From assembly GCF_000413435.1 (NCBI RefSeq), contig NZ_KE340326.1, positions 451,726 through 509,895 on the forward strand: DNA of 58,170 nucleotides, read 5' to 3'. Positions 18,515-27,430 of the stretch are shown piece after piece. The DNA comes from Campylobacter ureolyticus ACS-301-V-Sch3b (lineage in GTDB: Bacteria; Campylobacterota; Campylobacteria; Campylobacterales; Campylobacteraceae). Each line of letters starts with the position of its first letter. Within the stretch, counting starts at the first letter, position 1. The position numbers were made by a program, and so were the translations under genes. Under the pieces are notes generated by a model. It worked only from the letters and a program-made list of their open reading frames with translations. It searched no databases and was not told the origin of the DNA.

Positions 18515-19327
18515 TTATTTTATTAAATTTTTATAAATTTCTTTTTGATTTATTCCTGTAATTTTTGATAAAAGTTTTGATTTTTGTTTGGGTGGTATAT
18601 CAAGATCTAAAATATCGCTTTCTAAAATGGTTTCAAATTTTGTATTTTTACTTTTATCTATCACTAAGCAAAACTCACCGTTTAAATTTTCATTTTCTAG
18701 AATTTGGGCTAAATTTATAGCTTTATCAAAATATTTTGTTTCAAATTTTTTAGTTGCTTCTTTTATGATAAAAATTTCTCTTTGTGGGTCTAGGTCTGCA
18801 ATATTTTTTATTAAATTTAAAACTCTTTTTGGGGATTCATAAATTATTGTTGGATAGGGTGAATTTAAAGCATTTTGGATAGCTACTTTTCTCTCATCGC
18901 CTTTGTTTGGCAAAAAACCTAAAAAACTAAACTCTTTTTCTACTAATCCACTTGCAACAGCTGCCAAAATTAAGGCATTTGAGCCACTTAAAACTTCGTA
19001 TTTAATTTTATTTTTTTGAGCAAATTTAACTAAGTTATTTCCAGGATCGCTAATGCACGGCATCCCAGCATCGCTCATATATGCACATATTTTGTTAAAA
19101 ATATCTAAGTCAATATTTTTTAAAATTTCATCTTCATTGTGTGAGTGGAGTGAGTAAAAAGATATATCTTTTAGTTTTAAAGAGTAGCGGGTTTGAAGTA
19201 AGTTTAAAAATTTTTTAGTAACTCTTGTATCCTCGCAAAAAATAACCTCGCATTTGGCTAAAATTTCTAAAATATGCAAGGATACATCAGATAAATTTCC
19301 TATTGGTGTAGGAATAAAATAAAGCAA
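18515..19327 (-). CDS. rsmI: 16S rRNA (cytidine1402-2'-O)-methyltransferase
   Basis: 270 residues. The N-terminal IPTPIGNLSDVSL, then FCEDTRVTKKFLNLL and the SAM pocket YMSDAGMPCISDPG match RsmI of the tetrapyrrole methylase fold. It lies directly before rpmE (adjacent codons), so it is expected to be cotranscribed with the ribosomal protein. Confidence 0.95.
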   Translation of the reverse strand: MLYFIPTPIGNLSDVSLHILEILAKCEVIFCEDTRVTKKFLNLLQTRYSLKLKDISFYSLHSHNEDEILKNIDLDIFNKICAYMSDAGMPCISDPGNNLVKFAQKNKIKYEVLSGSNALILAAVASGLVEKEFSFLGFLPNKGDERKVAIQNALNSPYPTIIYESPKRVLNLIKNIADLDPQREIFIIKEATKKFETKYFDKAINLAQILENENLNGEFCLVIDKSKNTKFETILESDILDLDIPPKQKSKLLSKITGINQKEIYKNLIK

Positions 19328-19528
19328 TTATTTCATACCGTATTTTTTCTTAAATTTATCTACTCTACCTGCTGAATCTACGATCTTTTCGCTTCCTGTA
19401 AAAAATGGATGACATTTTGAGCAAATATCAACTCTTAGCTCTTTTTTGTTTGACTTTGTTTCAAAAACATTTCCACAAGCACAAGTTACGGTGCAATCCA
19501 TATAGTCTGGATGAATATCTTTTTTCAT
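19328..19528 (-). CDS. rpmE: 50S ribosomal protein L31
   Basis: 66 residues. Zinc-type L31 with Cys ligands in TCACGNVF and [11 protein letters not shown], and the usual C-terminal [10 protein letters not shown]. The start follows AAGGAAAA. Confidence 0.98.
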   Translation of the reverse strand: MKKDIHPDYMDCTVTCACGNVFETKSNKKELRVDICSKCHPFFTGSEKIVDSAGRVDKFKKKYGMK

Positions 19529-19607
19529 AAAATTTTCCTTTTTATATTTTTAGTTTTGAATTTAGAATAAGTCTGCATTTTACTATAAAAAATATAAAAA
19601 ATCAAAT

Positions 19608-20258
19608 TTAAAGTAAAATTTTTGATGCAATTCCTACGACAGCACTATTTGATTTTAAAATAAAAGGCGAGTTTAGTCCAACCCTATCTTTAACTTTTAA
19701 TCTTTCATTTTCGCTAAATCCGCCCTCAGGCCCTATAAAATAAATTTTATTTTTATTTAAATTTTGGATTTTTTCGCCACCAAAATCTACCAACGCAATA
19801 TTATCAAATTTAGTTAAAAACTCATCAAAACTACTATAAATTTCAAACTCTATTATAGAGTTTCGCCCACATTGTTGTGATGAGTTTATCAAAATTCTTT
19901 CAAATCTTTCTAAATCGAGTTTAAAATTTTTTTGTGAGAACTCAGTATAGACAAAAAATATCTTTTTAACTCCGATTTCATTTAAAGTTGGAAGAGTTTT
20001 TTCTATAACTATAGGATCTACAACTGCCCATGCAATATTTAAAAAAAGCTCATCTTTTGGTAGGGAATGTTTAAAAACAAGTTCTAAAGAGATCTCTTTT
20101 TTTGAAATTTCTGTTATTTCATAAATATAATTATAATTATCTCTTAAATTTCTTATATCAATTCTTTGACTTGTTTGAACGCGTCTAGCTTTTAGATGCT
20201 TAAAGTCATTTATCTTTAAAAGCTCATCTCCGGCATTTTTATCATATAAAAAAACCAT
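19608..20258 (-). CDS. rsmE: 16S rRNA (uracil1498-N3)-methyltransferase
   Basis: 216 residues. The C-terminal SPOUT knot IYFIGPEGGFSENE and the final LKSNSAVVGIASKILL are diagnostic. The N-terminal PUA-like domain (HLKARRVQTSQRI) is short. Adjacent to the 4-helix membrane protein gene with no gap. Confidence 0.93.
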   Translation of the reverse strand: MVFLYDKNAGDELLKINDFKHLKARRVQTSQRIDIRNLRDNYNYIYEITEISKKEISLELVFKHSLPKDELFLNIAWAVVDPIVIEKTLPTLNEIGVKKIFFVYTEFSQKNFKLDLERFERILINSSQQCGRNSIIEFEIYSSFDEFLTKFDNIALVDFGGEKIQNLNKNKIYFIGPEGGFSENERLKVKDRVGLNSPFILKSNSAVVGIASKILL

Positions 20259-20654
20259 TTATAAAATCTCCAAAATAAGTGTAATTGCTAAAATTATGAT
20301 AACTAAAATTTTAGCTTTTTTCTTAAAATTTTCATAACTTTTTGTGTAATATCCCTTTTTTAAGGCTTTAAAGCTAATGCCAATAAATGCTGGAAAAATA
20401 ATGCTAGCTAAAATCATCAAAAAAACCTTAAAGCTTATGTGAAAATTAATAACAGGTAACATTATAATGCCTGTAAAAATTAAAGCTGAAAGACTAAAAC
20501 TATAAAGTGGTATAAAAAATCTTATTCTTTTATGAAATTTAATACCATTTTGTGAGTTAGAAAAAATCAAAATCAAAAAAATCAAGCTTAAAGCTATAAA
20601 AAACTTTGAGAAAAAACTATGTAAAGCAAGACTTAAATCATAAAATTCTATCAT
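20259..20654 (-). CDS. Small membrane protein, Cj0157c type
   Basis: 131 residues with four predicted membrane helices (starting near residues 14, 45, 72 and 110). The stop abuts rsmE and the start abuts queD, so the gene is part of the same transcript. No functional motif is visible. Confidence 0.75.
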   Translation of the reverse strand: MIEFYDLSLALHSFFSKFFIALSLIFLILIFSNSQNGIKFHKRIRFFIPLYSFSLSALIFTGIIMLPVINFHISFKVFLMILASIIFPAFIGISFKALKKGYYTKSYENFKKKAKILVIIILAITLILEIL

Positions 20655-21236
20655 TTAGCAACCTTTTAAAAAATTAAACTTAGAACCATTTTTAAGTTTT
20701 GTAAAAAACTCTTTATCATCTAAATCAGCTAAAATTTCAGGACTAAAATTTATATCTTTAAGCTCTATTTTTCCCATATTTTCGTTGTATGCATCATCTC
20801 TAAAGCATTGTGCATATCCAGTGGCTGTTTCATGAACGATAATACTATAAAGCGTAACATTTTTTTCATTATTGTTCATGTTTGTAAGGCTTAAAAGTCT
20901 GTCAATTAAAATAAAAAAAACTCTACAAAACTGCTCTGCGCTTGGATTTTGTGGGATTTCTACCCATCTTTTTGAGTGTTTTTTAATGTCATTTTTATAT
21001 TCATCGCTATCGCCTGAAAAAAGTGTTGTAGCATGGTCAAAACTATCAATTATTACTTTTATGCCTTGTTTCATTAATCCAAAATCATATACCATTCCAG
21101 CACTGTCTAAAAAATTTGAACTAAGCATTACTTCGCACCTATATGAGTGTCCGTGAATGCTCGTCCTACAGCGTTTTGAAGAGCAAAATCTTACAATATG
21201 TGCATTTTCAAAGTCATAAATTTTTCTTATTATCAT
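20655..21236 (-). CDS. queD: 6-carboxy-5,6,7,8-tetrahydropterin synthase
   Basis: 193 residues. It makes the pterin intermediate in preQ0 and queuosine synthesis. Zinc-ligand histidine (FENAHIV) and HGHSYRCEV are present, and FGLMKQGIKVIIDSFDHAT carries the catalytic region. It overlaps queE by 4 bp. It is longer than the compact ~120-residue QueD forms because of internal insertions, as in other Campylobacter. Confidence 0.95.
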   Translation of the reverse strand: MIIRKIYDFENAHIVRFCSSKRCRTSIHGHSYRCEVMLSSNFLDSAGMVYDFGLMKQGIKVIIDSFDHATTLFSGDSDEYKNDIKKHSKRWVEIPQNPSAEQFCRVFFILIDRLLSLTNMNNNEKNVTLYSIIVHETATGYAQCFRDDAYNENMGKIELKDINFSPEILADLDDKEFFTKLKNGSKFNFLKGC

Positions 21237-21985
21237 ACACCCTCTTTGTCGTTAAATATTCTAATATGAACTCTATCTGTATAATTATAGCCGTTTTCAA
21301 GACAGAAATTAAATACAAATTTAGCATTTTTTTCAAGTTCATCTATGTTTTTAGCTAATGGCATACAAAAAACATCACTTTTTTTAGCATTTTTAATAGC
21401 GTTTAATATCTCACAAATTTCATCATTTGGATTAAAGCTAGGACTTATTACAAATTTATAAAAGCACTCTTTTGTGTTTTGTTTTAATAAATTTAAAGCT
21501 TTGAAATTTAGCCTTTTTTCTTTTGTTTCGCCTGAGATTGAAAGTTTTATGGAAATTGCATAAATGCAGTTTTTATAAAGAGGAAATTTATCAAAATCAA
21601 TCTCAATCGTTCCATTAGTTTCAAAATGAACTTCATAGCCTTGATGTAAAATTTCGCTAATAAAATCATAAAAAATAGGATTTTTATGGTGAATTAGTGG
21701 CTCACCGCCTGTTATTACAATGGCTGGTTTATAATCTAGTTTTGGAATTTTTGATAAAAGAGTTTTTGTGCATTCAATTTTTTCATAATTAAAATGACTT
21801 GTAAAAACAGCTTTGATTGTGTCACATCCTTTTAAAGCTTCTCCTGTTTTTGGAGAAATTTTAACTACATTAAAGCCTTGACATTTTAAATTACACCCAG
21901 CAAAACGAAAGAAAATAGCATTTGTGCCAGTATATTTTCCCTCGCCTTGGATACTGTGAAATACTTCAACTAGATTTAAAGACAT
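21233..21985 (-). CDS. queE: 7-carboxy-7-deazaguanine synthase (radical SAM)
   Basis: 250 residues. It converts carboxytetrahydropterin to carboxy-deazaguanine in the queuosine pathway. The N-terminal FHSIQGEGKYTGT is family-specific. The Fe-S cluster cysteines appear to be Cys31, Cys35 and Cys54 (CNLKC then an 18-residue insert before GCDTIKAVF), an unusual spacing. SAM-binding GGEPLIHH is present. It overlaps queD by 4 bp. Confidence 0.92.
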   Translation of the reverse strand: MSLNLVEVFHSIQGEGKYTGTNAIFFRFAGCNLKCQGFNVVKISPKTGEALKGCDTIKAVFTSHFNYEKIECTKTLLSKIPKLDYKPAIVITGGEPLIHHKNPIFYDFISEILHQGYEVHFETNGTIEIDFDKFPLYKNCIYAISIKLSISGETKEKRLNFKALNLLKQNTKECFYKFVISPSFNPNDEICEILNAIKNAKKSDVFCMPLAKNIDELEKNAKFVFNFCLENGYNYTDRVHIRIFNDKEGV

Positions 21986-22024
21986 TTAATTTTTTACTCT
22001 AAATTTAAAAAAATTATTCATATT

Positions 22025-22996
22025 TTAGCCACCAGTTTTATAAAAAGCTCTACTTGAAATTTCATTTTGATTTACGCTGTTTTCCCATCTATTTTTTTCA
22101 GGCTTGTTTTTTAAAACTTCTCTTAAAATTTCACTTGCTTTTATAATATCGCCACTTCTAACAGCTTCTTTTATGCTTAGTGCATCTTCAAAATACAAAC
22201 AAGGTATTAAAAGCCCTTCCGCACTTAGTCTAATTCTATTACAAGTATCGCAAAAATCGTGTTTGTGTGGGTCAATTATTCCAAATTTATATCCATCTTC
22301 TAGCTCAAAAAGAGTGGCTGGGGAGTTTAGTTTTTTAACGCTTTCTTTGAATTTAAATTTGCTTGATAAAATAGTTAAAATTTCATCTTTTTTAAGACTT
22401 TTTAAAAAGTTTTTTGCATGGATATTTTCCATATATTCGATAAATCTAATTTCGCATCCGTGATTTTTAGCAAATTCTAAAAGATTTATAAGCTCATCAT
22501 CGTTAAAATTTTTTAAAGCTACACAGTTTAATTTAACTTTAAGTCCAACATTTAGGGCTTCTTCAAAGCCACTTATAACTTTTTCAAGGACGTTTTTTCC
22601 AGTTAATTTAAAAGCTTTTTCTTTGTTTAAGGTATCAAGGGACATATTAATTCTTTTTAGTCCACTATCTTTTAGTTTTTTAGCAAAATCTTTTAAGAAA
22701 TATCCATTCGTAGTCATCGCTAAATCAATATTTGGGGCATAATCACTTATCATTTTGATAAATTTATCAGTATCTTTTCTAACTAAAGGCTCTCCGCCTG
22801 TTATTCTTATTTTTTTAACACCCTCATCAATCGCAACTTTTATAAATAAAAACAACTCTTCAAAGCTTAAAATTTTTTCATGCGGTACCCATTCAAATGG
22901 CTTATCTGGCATACAATACTTGCATCTAAAATTACATCTTTCAGTAACAGAAACTCTTAAATAATCAACAACTCTTCCATGCCCGTCTATTAACAT
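22025..22996 (-). CDS. moaA: GTP 3',8-cyclase, molybdenum cofactor synthesis
   Basis: 323 residues. Radical SAM cluster motif CNFRCKYC (Cys21, 25, 28) and a second cluster with CDTCNRIR plus a later Cys in LLIPCLYF. It ends in the conserved Gly-Gly needed for activity. It makes the first molybdopterin intermediate, needed by the TorA-like reductase in this window. Confidence 0.97.
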   Translation of the reverse strand: MLIDGHGRVVDYLRVSVTERCNFRCKYCMPDKPFEWVPHEKILSFEELFLFIKVAIDEGVKKIRITGGEPLVRKDTDKFIKMISDYAPNIDLAMTTNGYFLKDFAKKLKDSGLKRINMSLDTLNKEKAFKLTGKNVLEKVISGFEEALNVGLKVKLNCVALKNFNDDELINLLEFAKNHGCEIRFIEYMENIHAKNFLKSLKKDEILTILSSKFKFKESVKKLNSPATLFELEDGYKFGIIDPHKHDFCDTCNRIRLSAEGLLIPCLYFEDALSIKEAVRSGDIIKASEILREVLKNKPEKNRWENSVNQNEISSRAFYKTGG

Positions 22997-23052
22997 CTTT
23001 TGTCCTTTTGTTGGATTATAAAAGACTTTTTTAAATTTAACACAAATAAATT

Positions 23053-23346
23053 TTATTTATTAACAAGTTTATCTATGTTTTGCAAAGACTTAATAACAGG
23101 CTCAATCTTATCATCGATTTGTTTATCAAGCTCATCAGCAAGTATGCCTATATCAAACATTTCAAGTTCTTCTTTTAGTTTTGCAACCTCTTTTTTTAAG
23201 ATAAAAATTTCATTCATATTATCATTGACTATATGATCATATCTATCAAATTTTTTATTTGTTTGGCTGTCTTTTACATAAAGTAAAATTAGCACTATAA
23301 AAAGCACTACGCAAAGTCCTAAAATAATAATGCTATTAGCATCCAT
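23053..23346 (-). CDS. Small bitopic membrane protein with coiled coil
   Basis: 97 residues. One N-terminal membrane helix ([19 protein letters not shown]) is followed by a charged heptad-like coiled coil ([17 protein letters not shown]). Unknown function. It lies between moaA and ubiA, a position where C. jejuni also has small genes. Confidence 0.7.
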   Translation of the reverse strand: MDANSIIILGLCVVLFIVLILLYVKDSQTNKKFDRYDHIVNDNMNEIFILKKEVAKLKEELEMFDIGILADELDKQIDDKIEPVIKSLQNIDKLVNK

Positions 23347-23641
23347 TTTTTCTCCTTTTTTTAAAAAGATTTAAAAGCTTGACGAGCTTATTAAAAAACT
23401 TTTCAAACTTGTCTTCGGTCGCGGACACAAAGTCCGCTTGCTTGAAAGTTCAAAAAGTTTTTTATAATACCGCCTATTTTTGAAAATCTATGCTTCGCTC
23501 TTTTAAAATTTTAAAAGTTATAAAAATAGATTTTCAAAAATAGGCGTAGTTAGGCAAAAGTTTTTTAGTCCCACAATGCGAGCATACTTTTTGTATGTAA
23601 GTGAGTGGGCTAAGAAACTTTTATTTAAATATGCCAAGATT
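23347..23641. repeat. Fold-back (nested inverted-repeat) intergenic element
   Basis: The 295-bp spacer has no open frame of note. It holds several inverted repeats: 21-bp perfect arms at 23471-23491 and 23526-23546, enclosing an 18-bp palindrome at 23500-23517; a GCGGAC/GTCCGC stem at 23421-23426 and 23432-23437; CATAC/GTATG near 23571-23586; and CCCAC/GTGGG further out. Local base composition is less AT-rich than usual. It could be a structured RNA, a repeat element or a complex terminator. Confidence 0.75.
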
Positions 23642-24514
23642 TTAAATCTTTAAATCTAAAAATATAAAACAAAAAAACATTATCCCCAAATAACCATTTA
23701 GTGTAAAAAATGCTTTGTCTATTTTAGTAAAGTCTTTATTCACAATCTCATGTTCTTTATACAAAATAATAGCTGAAATTATAACACCTAAATACGCAAA
23801 AAATCCCAAATTTGAAGCCATGCAAAAAAGTAACCAAAATAAAATTGTAATTGCGTGAAAAATACTTGAAATAAACATAGCTGCTTTGCTTCCATAACAT
23901 GCTGGGATGCTATAAAGACCAGCTTTTTTATCATATTCCATATCTTGAAGTGAGTAGAGTATGTCAAACCCAGCTACCCAAAAAGCAACTCCAAAACACA
24001 ATAAAATCGCCCAAAGAGGAATAGCTCCTAAAACTGCTACACTTCCTGCTATTGGAGCAAGCCCTAGACAAAATCCAAGCACTATATGAGCGGTTTGTGA
24101 AAATCTTTTAAAAATTGAATATCCACCCAAAAAAAGTAAAATTGGAAATGATAAATAAAAGGCTAAACTATTTATAAAATATGCTACTATTATAAAAATT
24201 AAAGCATTTACTCCTATGAAAATAAGTAAATTTGTCTTTCCAATTCTTCCATCAACACTTGGTCTATTTGCACATCTTGGATTTGGTTCATCTATGTCTT
24301 TGTCCATAAATCTATTAAAAGCCATAGCAAAACTTCTTGCACTTACTGCGCATAAAATTCCTAAAATAAGTAGTCTCCACCCAAACCACATCGTGTTATT
24401 TTCAAGTTTTGAAGCCGTAATCATAGCTATAAAAATAAATGGCAGAGCAAAAACTGAGTGCTTAAAAACAATAAGTTCGTTAATATCTGCTAAAACTTGC
24501 CTAAATTTTTTCAT
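23642..24514 (-). CDS. ubiA: 4-hydroxybenzoate/menaquinone polyprenyltransferase
   Basis: 290 residues with eight or nine membrane helices. The two Asp-rich prenyl-diphosphate motifs are NRFMDKDIDEPNPR (around residue 67) and DILYSLQDMEYDKKAG (around 185). Epsilonproteobacteria make menaquinone by the futalosine route, so this is probably the MqnP prenyltransferase of that route rather than a ubiquinone enzyme. It is the last recognisable chromosomal gene; its 5' side faces the plasmid-type rep gene. Confidence 0.93.
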   Translation of the reverse strand: MKKFRQVLADINELIVFKHSVFALPFIFIAMITASKLENNTMWFGWRLLILGILCAVSARSFAMAFNRFMDKDIDEPNPRCANRPSVDGRIGKTNLLIFIGVNALIFIIVAYFINSLAFYLSFPILLFLGGYSIFKRFSQTAHIVLGFCLGLAPIAGSVAVLGAIPLWAILLCFGVAFWVAGFDILYSLQDMEYDKKAGLYSIPACYGSKAAMFISSIFHAITILFWLLFCMASNLGFFAYLGVIISAIILYKEHEIVNKDFTKIDKAFFTLNGYLGIMFFCFIFLDLKI

Positions 24515-24551
24515 TAATTCCTTTCAAAGTTTTTATTTTAGCTAATTTAAG

Positions 24552-24579
24552 TTACAATACAATAAAGGTATCTTATAAT
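24552..24579 (+). promoter_or_regulatory. Promoter of the rep gene
   Basis: TTACAA, 16 bp, then TATAAT at 24574-24579, 30 bp before the rep ATG, which has its own AAGGGG ribosome site at 24599-24604. No iteron-like direct repeats were seen in this 95-bp spacer. Confidence 0.65.
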
Positions 24580-24609
24580 TTACCCATATTTTATAAAAAA
24601 GGGGTAAAA

Positions 24610-25416
24610 ATGAGCGAATTTTCTTTCTATTTTAGAGAGGATAAATTTGTGATAGAGGCTATAAAAAAAATTAAAAAAACACCAAATGGAACTCTTGTTT
24701 TTCGTAATAAAATGAATTCTATATTATTTCCTGTAAATTTCACAGCTAGAGATTACGATATTTTTTTTACAATTTGTTGGTATGCGAAACAAATGGGCTA
24801 CTCTGAAAATAGAGGCTTTATTGAAATGCCATACTCTGAACTAATAAAATTTTATGAAAAAGATATAAATAAAACTAGATTTAATAATGAAATTAAAATT
24901 TTTAGAGATAAGGTTTTGGGCATGAATGGTGCGGCGATTTATAGAACAATAGAGCTTACATATGATGATGAAATTACTACAGTCGGTGTATTTTTTACCG
25001 AAATGAAAACTTTCAGAAACAAACAGGTTTTAAATTTTAAAGTAAATCCAATTGCATTAAATATATTGTTTGGAACTTTAAATTTTATGAAAATTGATCT
25101 TTACGATTTTGTTTCAATTAATGGTAAATTTGCAAAAACCCTTTATCGCCTTTTGCACCAATACGATAATCTAAAACCTGATAAAGATGGTTTTAAATGT
25201 GTTAAATTTACTAGAAAAGATTTTGAAAATTTAATGTCTGTACCTGAAAACTACAAATCAACGAATATTAACAGTAGAGTGATTGAACCATCAGTTAATG
25301 AGCTTAACGAAAAATACTTTAAAAAGCTTATGTTTGAAAAAGAATTTTCAAAAAACAATAAAAAAGAAATCACTGGATATTCGTTTAAATTTATACTTAA
25401 CGAACAAGCCGTTTAA
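24610..25416 (+). CDS. Plasmid replication initiator, Rep_3 (RepB) family
   Basis: 268 residues. The two winged-helix organisation of Rep_3 initiators is visible: an N-terminal domain with FPVNFTARDYDIFFTICW and a C-terminal domain with NGKFAKTLYRLLHQYD, then FTRKDFENLMSVPENY and INSRVIEPSVNELNEKYF. These proteins bind iterons at the origin and start plasmid replication. It is the first gene of the plasmid-like region and is divergent from ubiA. Its presence argues that this part is, or was, a replicating plasmid. Confidence 0.9.
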   Translation: MSEFSFYFREDKFVIEAIKKIKKTPNGTLVFRNKMNSILFPVNFTARDYDIFFTICWYAKQMGYSENRGFIEMPYSELIKFYEKDINKTRFNNEIKIFRDKVLGMNGAAIYRTIELTYDDEITTVGVFFTEMKTFRNKQVLNFKVNPIALNILFGTLNFMKIDLYDFVSINGKFAKTLYRLLHQYDNLKPDKDGFKCVKFTRKDFENLMSVPENYKSTNINSRVIEPSVNELNEKYFKKLMFEKEFSKNNKKEITGYSFKFILNEQAV

Positions 25417-25424
25417 AGCCATTT

Positions 25425-25471
25425 AGCCCTATACTACATCAACTTAAATTTAGTTTTTGCTTTCTAGGGCT
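25425..25471 (+). terminator. Possible terminator after rep
   Basis: AGCCCTA (25425-25431) and TAGGGCT (25465-25471) are complementary, with an inner near-palindrome AACTTAAATTTAGTT. A T-rich tract comes only later, so this is weak. Confidence 0.4.
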
Positions 25472-25518
25472 TGTGGCAACTTAAATTAATCTTAAATATT
25501 TCAATCTTTATTTATTTT

Positions 25519-26085
25519 CTATCCCTTTATTCTCATTGCTATGTATTCTTCTAAATCTAAATCAAAATTCATAGCTTCTGCTCTGAATTGCATTATTTGA
25601 TCAAATGTAAAAATATCTTTTAACTCATATGTTGCTGTGAGCTTAATTTCTGAATATGTAGCCATACTTACTCCTAAATTGTCAGCTATTTTGCGGATTA
25701 ATTCTTTGTTTTCATGGCTTATATAAATAATATAATTTGTCATACGTTCTTTTATTTTTTCATCATTTGGCTGTGGTGCTTCTATTAATCCCATTTTAAA
25801 TTTTACAAACTCACTCATGCTTGTGTTGTACCATTTTGCTTGATCGAATATCCAAACTAAAACTTCGTCTTTAATATAAGGAATTTGTGACACAAGTGAA
25901 TTTTCTATAAATTTAGCTAAGGTGTATGTTGTGTATTTTTTTCTTATTTTTACTCCAAGCTCTTTTGAAAATTTTGCCCCAAATGACTCTTTTCCTTTTT
26001 TAGATGATAATTCTTTTTGTGTTTCTGCTCCATCAATAAAACTATCTAAATTTTCAATTGAATTTGTTGTTTTTTTAAAATTCAT
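25519..26085 (-). CDS. Putative partition partner of ParA, unrecognised family
   Basis: 188 residues, charged and mostly helical; no motif I recognise. Two repeated-looking segments are each followed by an amphipathic helix (YTLAKFIENSLVS, and later VSMATYSEIKLTATYEL). It follows parA on the same strand after 131 bp of AT-rich DNA, the usual place of a ParB-like or centromere-binding gene. That role is inferred from position only. Confidence 0.6.
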   Translation of the reverse strand: MNFKKTTNSIENLDSFIDGAETQKELSSKKGKESFGAKFSKELGVKIRKKYTTYTLAKFIENSLVSQIPYIKDEVLVWIFDQAKWYNTSMSEFVKFKMGLIEAPQPNDEKIKERMTNYIIYISHENKELIRKIADNLGVSMATYSEIKLTATYELKDIFTFDQIMQFRAEAMNFDLDLEEYIAMRIKG

Positions 26086-26216
26086 TTTTTCTCCCTTTTG
26101 TCTTAATAAATAATGAAATAAAAAATATTTAAAAAGTATTTTATAGAATTATTATAACTAAAAATATAATAAATAATATAAAAAAATACTAAAATTTAAA
26201 AAATAAAAGCATAATT

Positions 26217-26861
26217 TTATAAAATTTCATTACATAAATTTTTTATTTCATTTTCTGCTTTGTTGCCATCATTAATTTCAACTACTCCAAGTCCAAGTTG
26301 TGTTGCAATTTTATATCTTTCTCTTTCATAAATAATCGTATCTGCTAATTTTATATAATCTTCTTCTATGTCGTTTATATAGCTTATGAGACTTTCAATT
26401 TTTTTATATAAAACTGGATTTGGAGATGCCCTGTTAATAACAATATATGCTATGAGTTTGTTGTTTTGCTCTTTTGCCATTTTTACGACATTTATCATTT
26501 TATCTAAAACACTTACATCAAACTGGCTTGGAATTGTTGGAATTATCACTATATCGCTTAATGCAATTGCTATTCGCATTTCTCTGCTATCTCTTCCACC
26601 TGTGTCTATTAATATATCTTTTTCCCCTTTATCGTTTTGCAAAAATTCTTTTAAATTTTCGCCGTATTTATATGCAAAATCAAAAGCTTTATTATGGTTT
26701 TCTTCATTTCTTATATTTAGAAATGTAGCTATTGATTTTTGTGGATCCGTATCAATTAATAGCATAAATTTGTTTTTAACTATTCCTTGATTTATGGCTA
26801 TATTTGTAGCTAATGTGCTTTTTCCACTTCCACCTTTTTCGTTACAAATTGATATAATCAT
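26217..26861 (-). CDS. parA: ParA-family partition ATPase
   Basis: 214 residues, the short plasmid type without an N-terminal HTH. Deviant Walker A KGGSGKST is at residues 9-16 with signature Lys9; LIDTDPQKS and LIDTGGRDSREMR follow. It moves plasmid copies apart on the nucleoid together with a centromere-binding partner, perhaps the next gene. It lies 12 bp downstream of the MazG-like gene. Confidence 0.93.
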   Translation of the reverse strand: MIISICNEKGGSGKSTLATNIAINQGIVKNKFMLLIDTDPQKSIATFLNIRNEENHNKAFDFAYKYGENLKEFLQNDKGEKDILIDTGGRDSREMRIAIALSDIVIIPTIPSQFDVSVLDKMINVVKMAKEQNNKLIAYIVINRASPNPVLYKKIESLISYINDIEEDYIKLADTIIYERERYKIATQLGLGVVEINDGNKAENEIKNLCNEIL

Positions 26862-26873
26862 TTTGTCTCCCTT

Positions 26874-27392
26874 TTATTTATTCTTCGACTTTACAAATTT
26901 GTGTATGTTTTCATCAAAATGACCTGTCCTGCTGCTAATTTCTTTAACAGTTTCTAACATGCATTCATGAAAGTTATAGCCTAATTTTACGGCTTCATTT
27001 TCTACACTTCTCATTAATATGTATAGATTTTTATTAAACTCAGTTTCACTATAAGAGTTTTTTATTCCAATGTTCTTACTTACTTTATAATATTTGTCAA
27101 TTTGACTTAAAATAAAAAATCTATGTTCAACATTTATTGTGAGAGCCTTTAAATGAGGTTCTAACATATTTTTTAAATCTATAAAACTAATATTTAATGA
27201 GTTCATACAAAACACATAGATATCACACAGAGCGTCTATCTGCTCATAAGTGCCATTTGCTCTATAGTATTCAGCCATCTCTTCACATAAATTACCCATT
27301 AAGCCATCTCTTTGACTTTCTATGGATAAATGTCTTTCATCTCTCCACTCTTTCAATAGTTTTTCTATATGTTGCTCTTGCTCTAGTGTCAT
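26874..27392 (-). CDS. MazG-like / all-alpha NTP pyrophosphohydrolase homologue
   Basis: 172 residues. NLCEEMAEYYRA and QIDALCDIYVF give Glu37, Glu38, Glu41 and Asp53, Asp57, the ExxE...D/ExxD metal-site pattern of all-alpha NTP pyrophosphatases often seen in phages. The C-terminal GYNFHECMLETVKEISS resembles the tail of such proteins. It would hydrolyse a nucleotide such as a (d)NTP or alarmone, but the substrate is unknown. It is cotranscribed with parA. Confidence 0.7.
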   Translation of the reverse strand: MTLEQEQHIEKLLKEWRDERHLSIESQRDGLMGNLCEEMAEYYRANGTYEQIDALCDIYVFCMNSLNISFIDLKNMLEPHLKALTINVEHRFFILSQIDKYYKVSKNIGIKNSYSETEFNKNLYILMRSVENEAVKLGYNFHECMLETVKEISSRTGHFDENIHKFVKSKNK

Positions 27393-27430
27393 TTTTTATC
27401 CCCTTTTTCACTTTTATGATTTGTGTTTCA

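Noticed and set aside
23347..23641. Insertion sequence remnant in the fold-back spacer
   Set aside because: Inverted repeats are present but no transposase fragment or target duplication was seen.
24515..24609. tRNA-type attachment site at the chromosome-plasmid junction
   Set aside because: No tRNA-like fold or direct repeat was found in this spacer.
26386..26790. Plus-strand frame opposite parA
   Set aside because: Shadow of the conserved ATPase gene.
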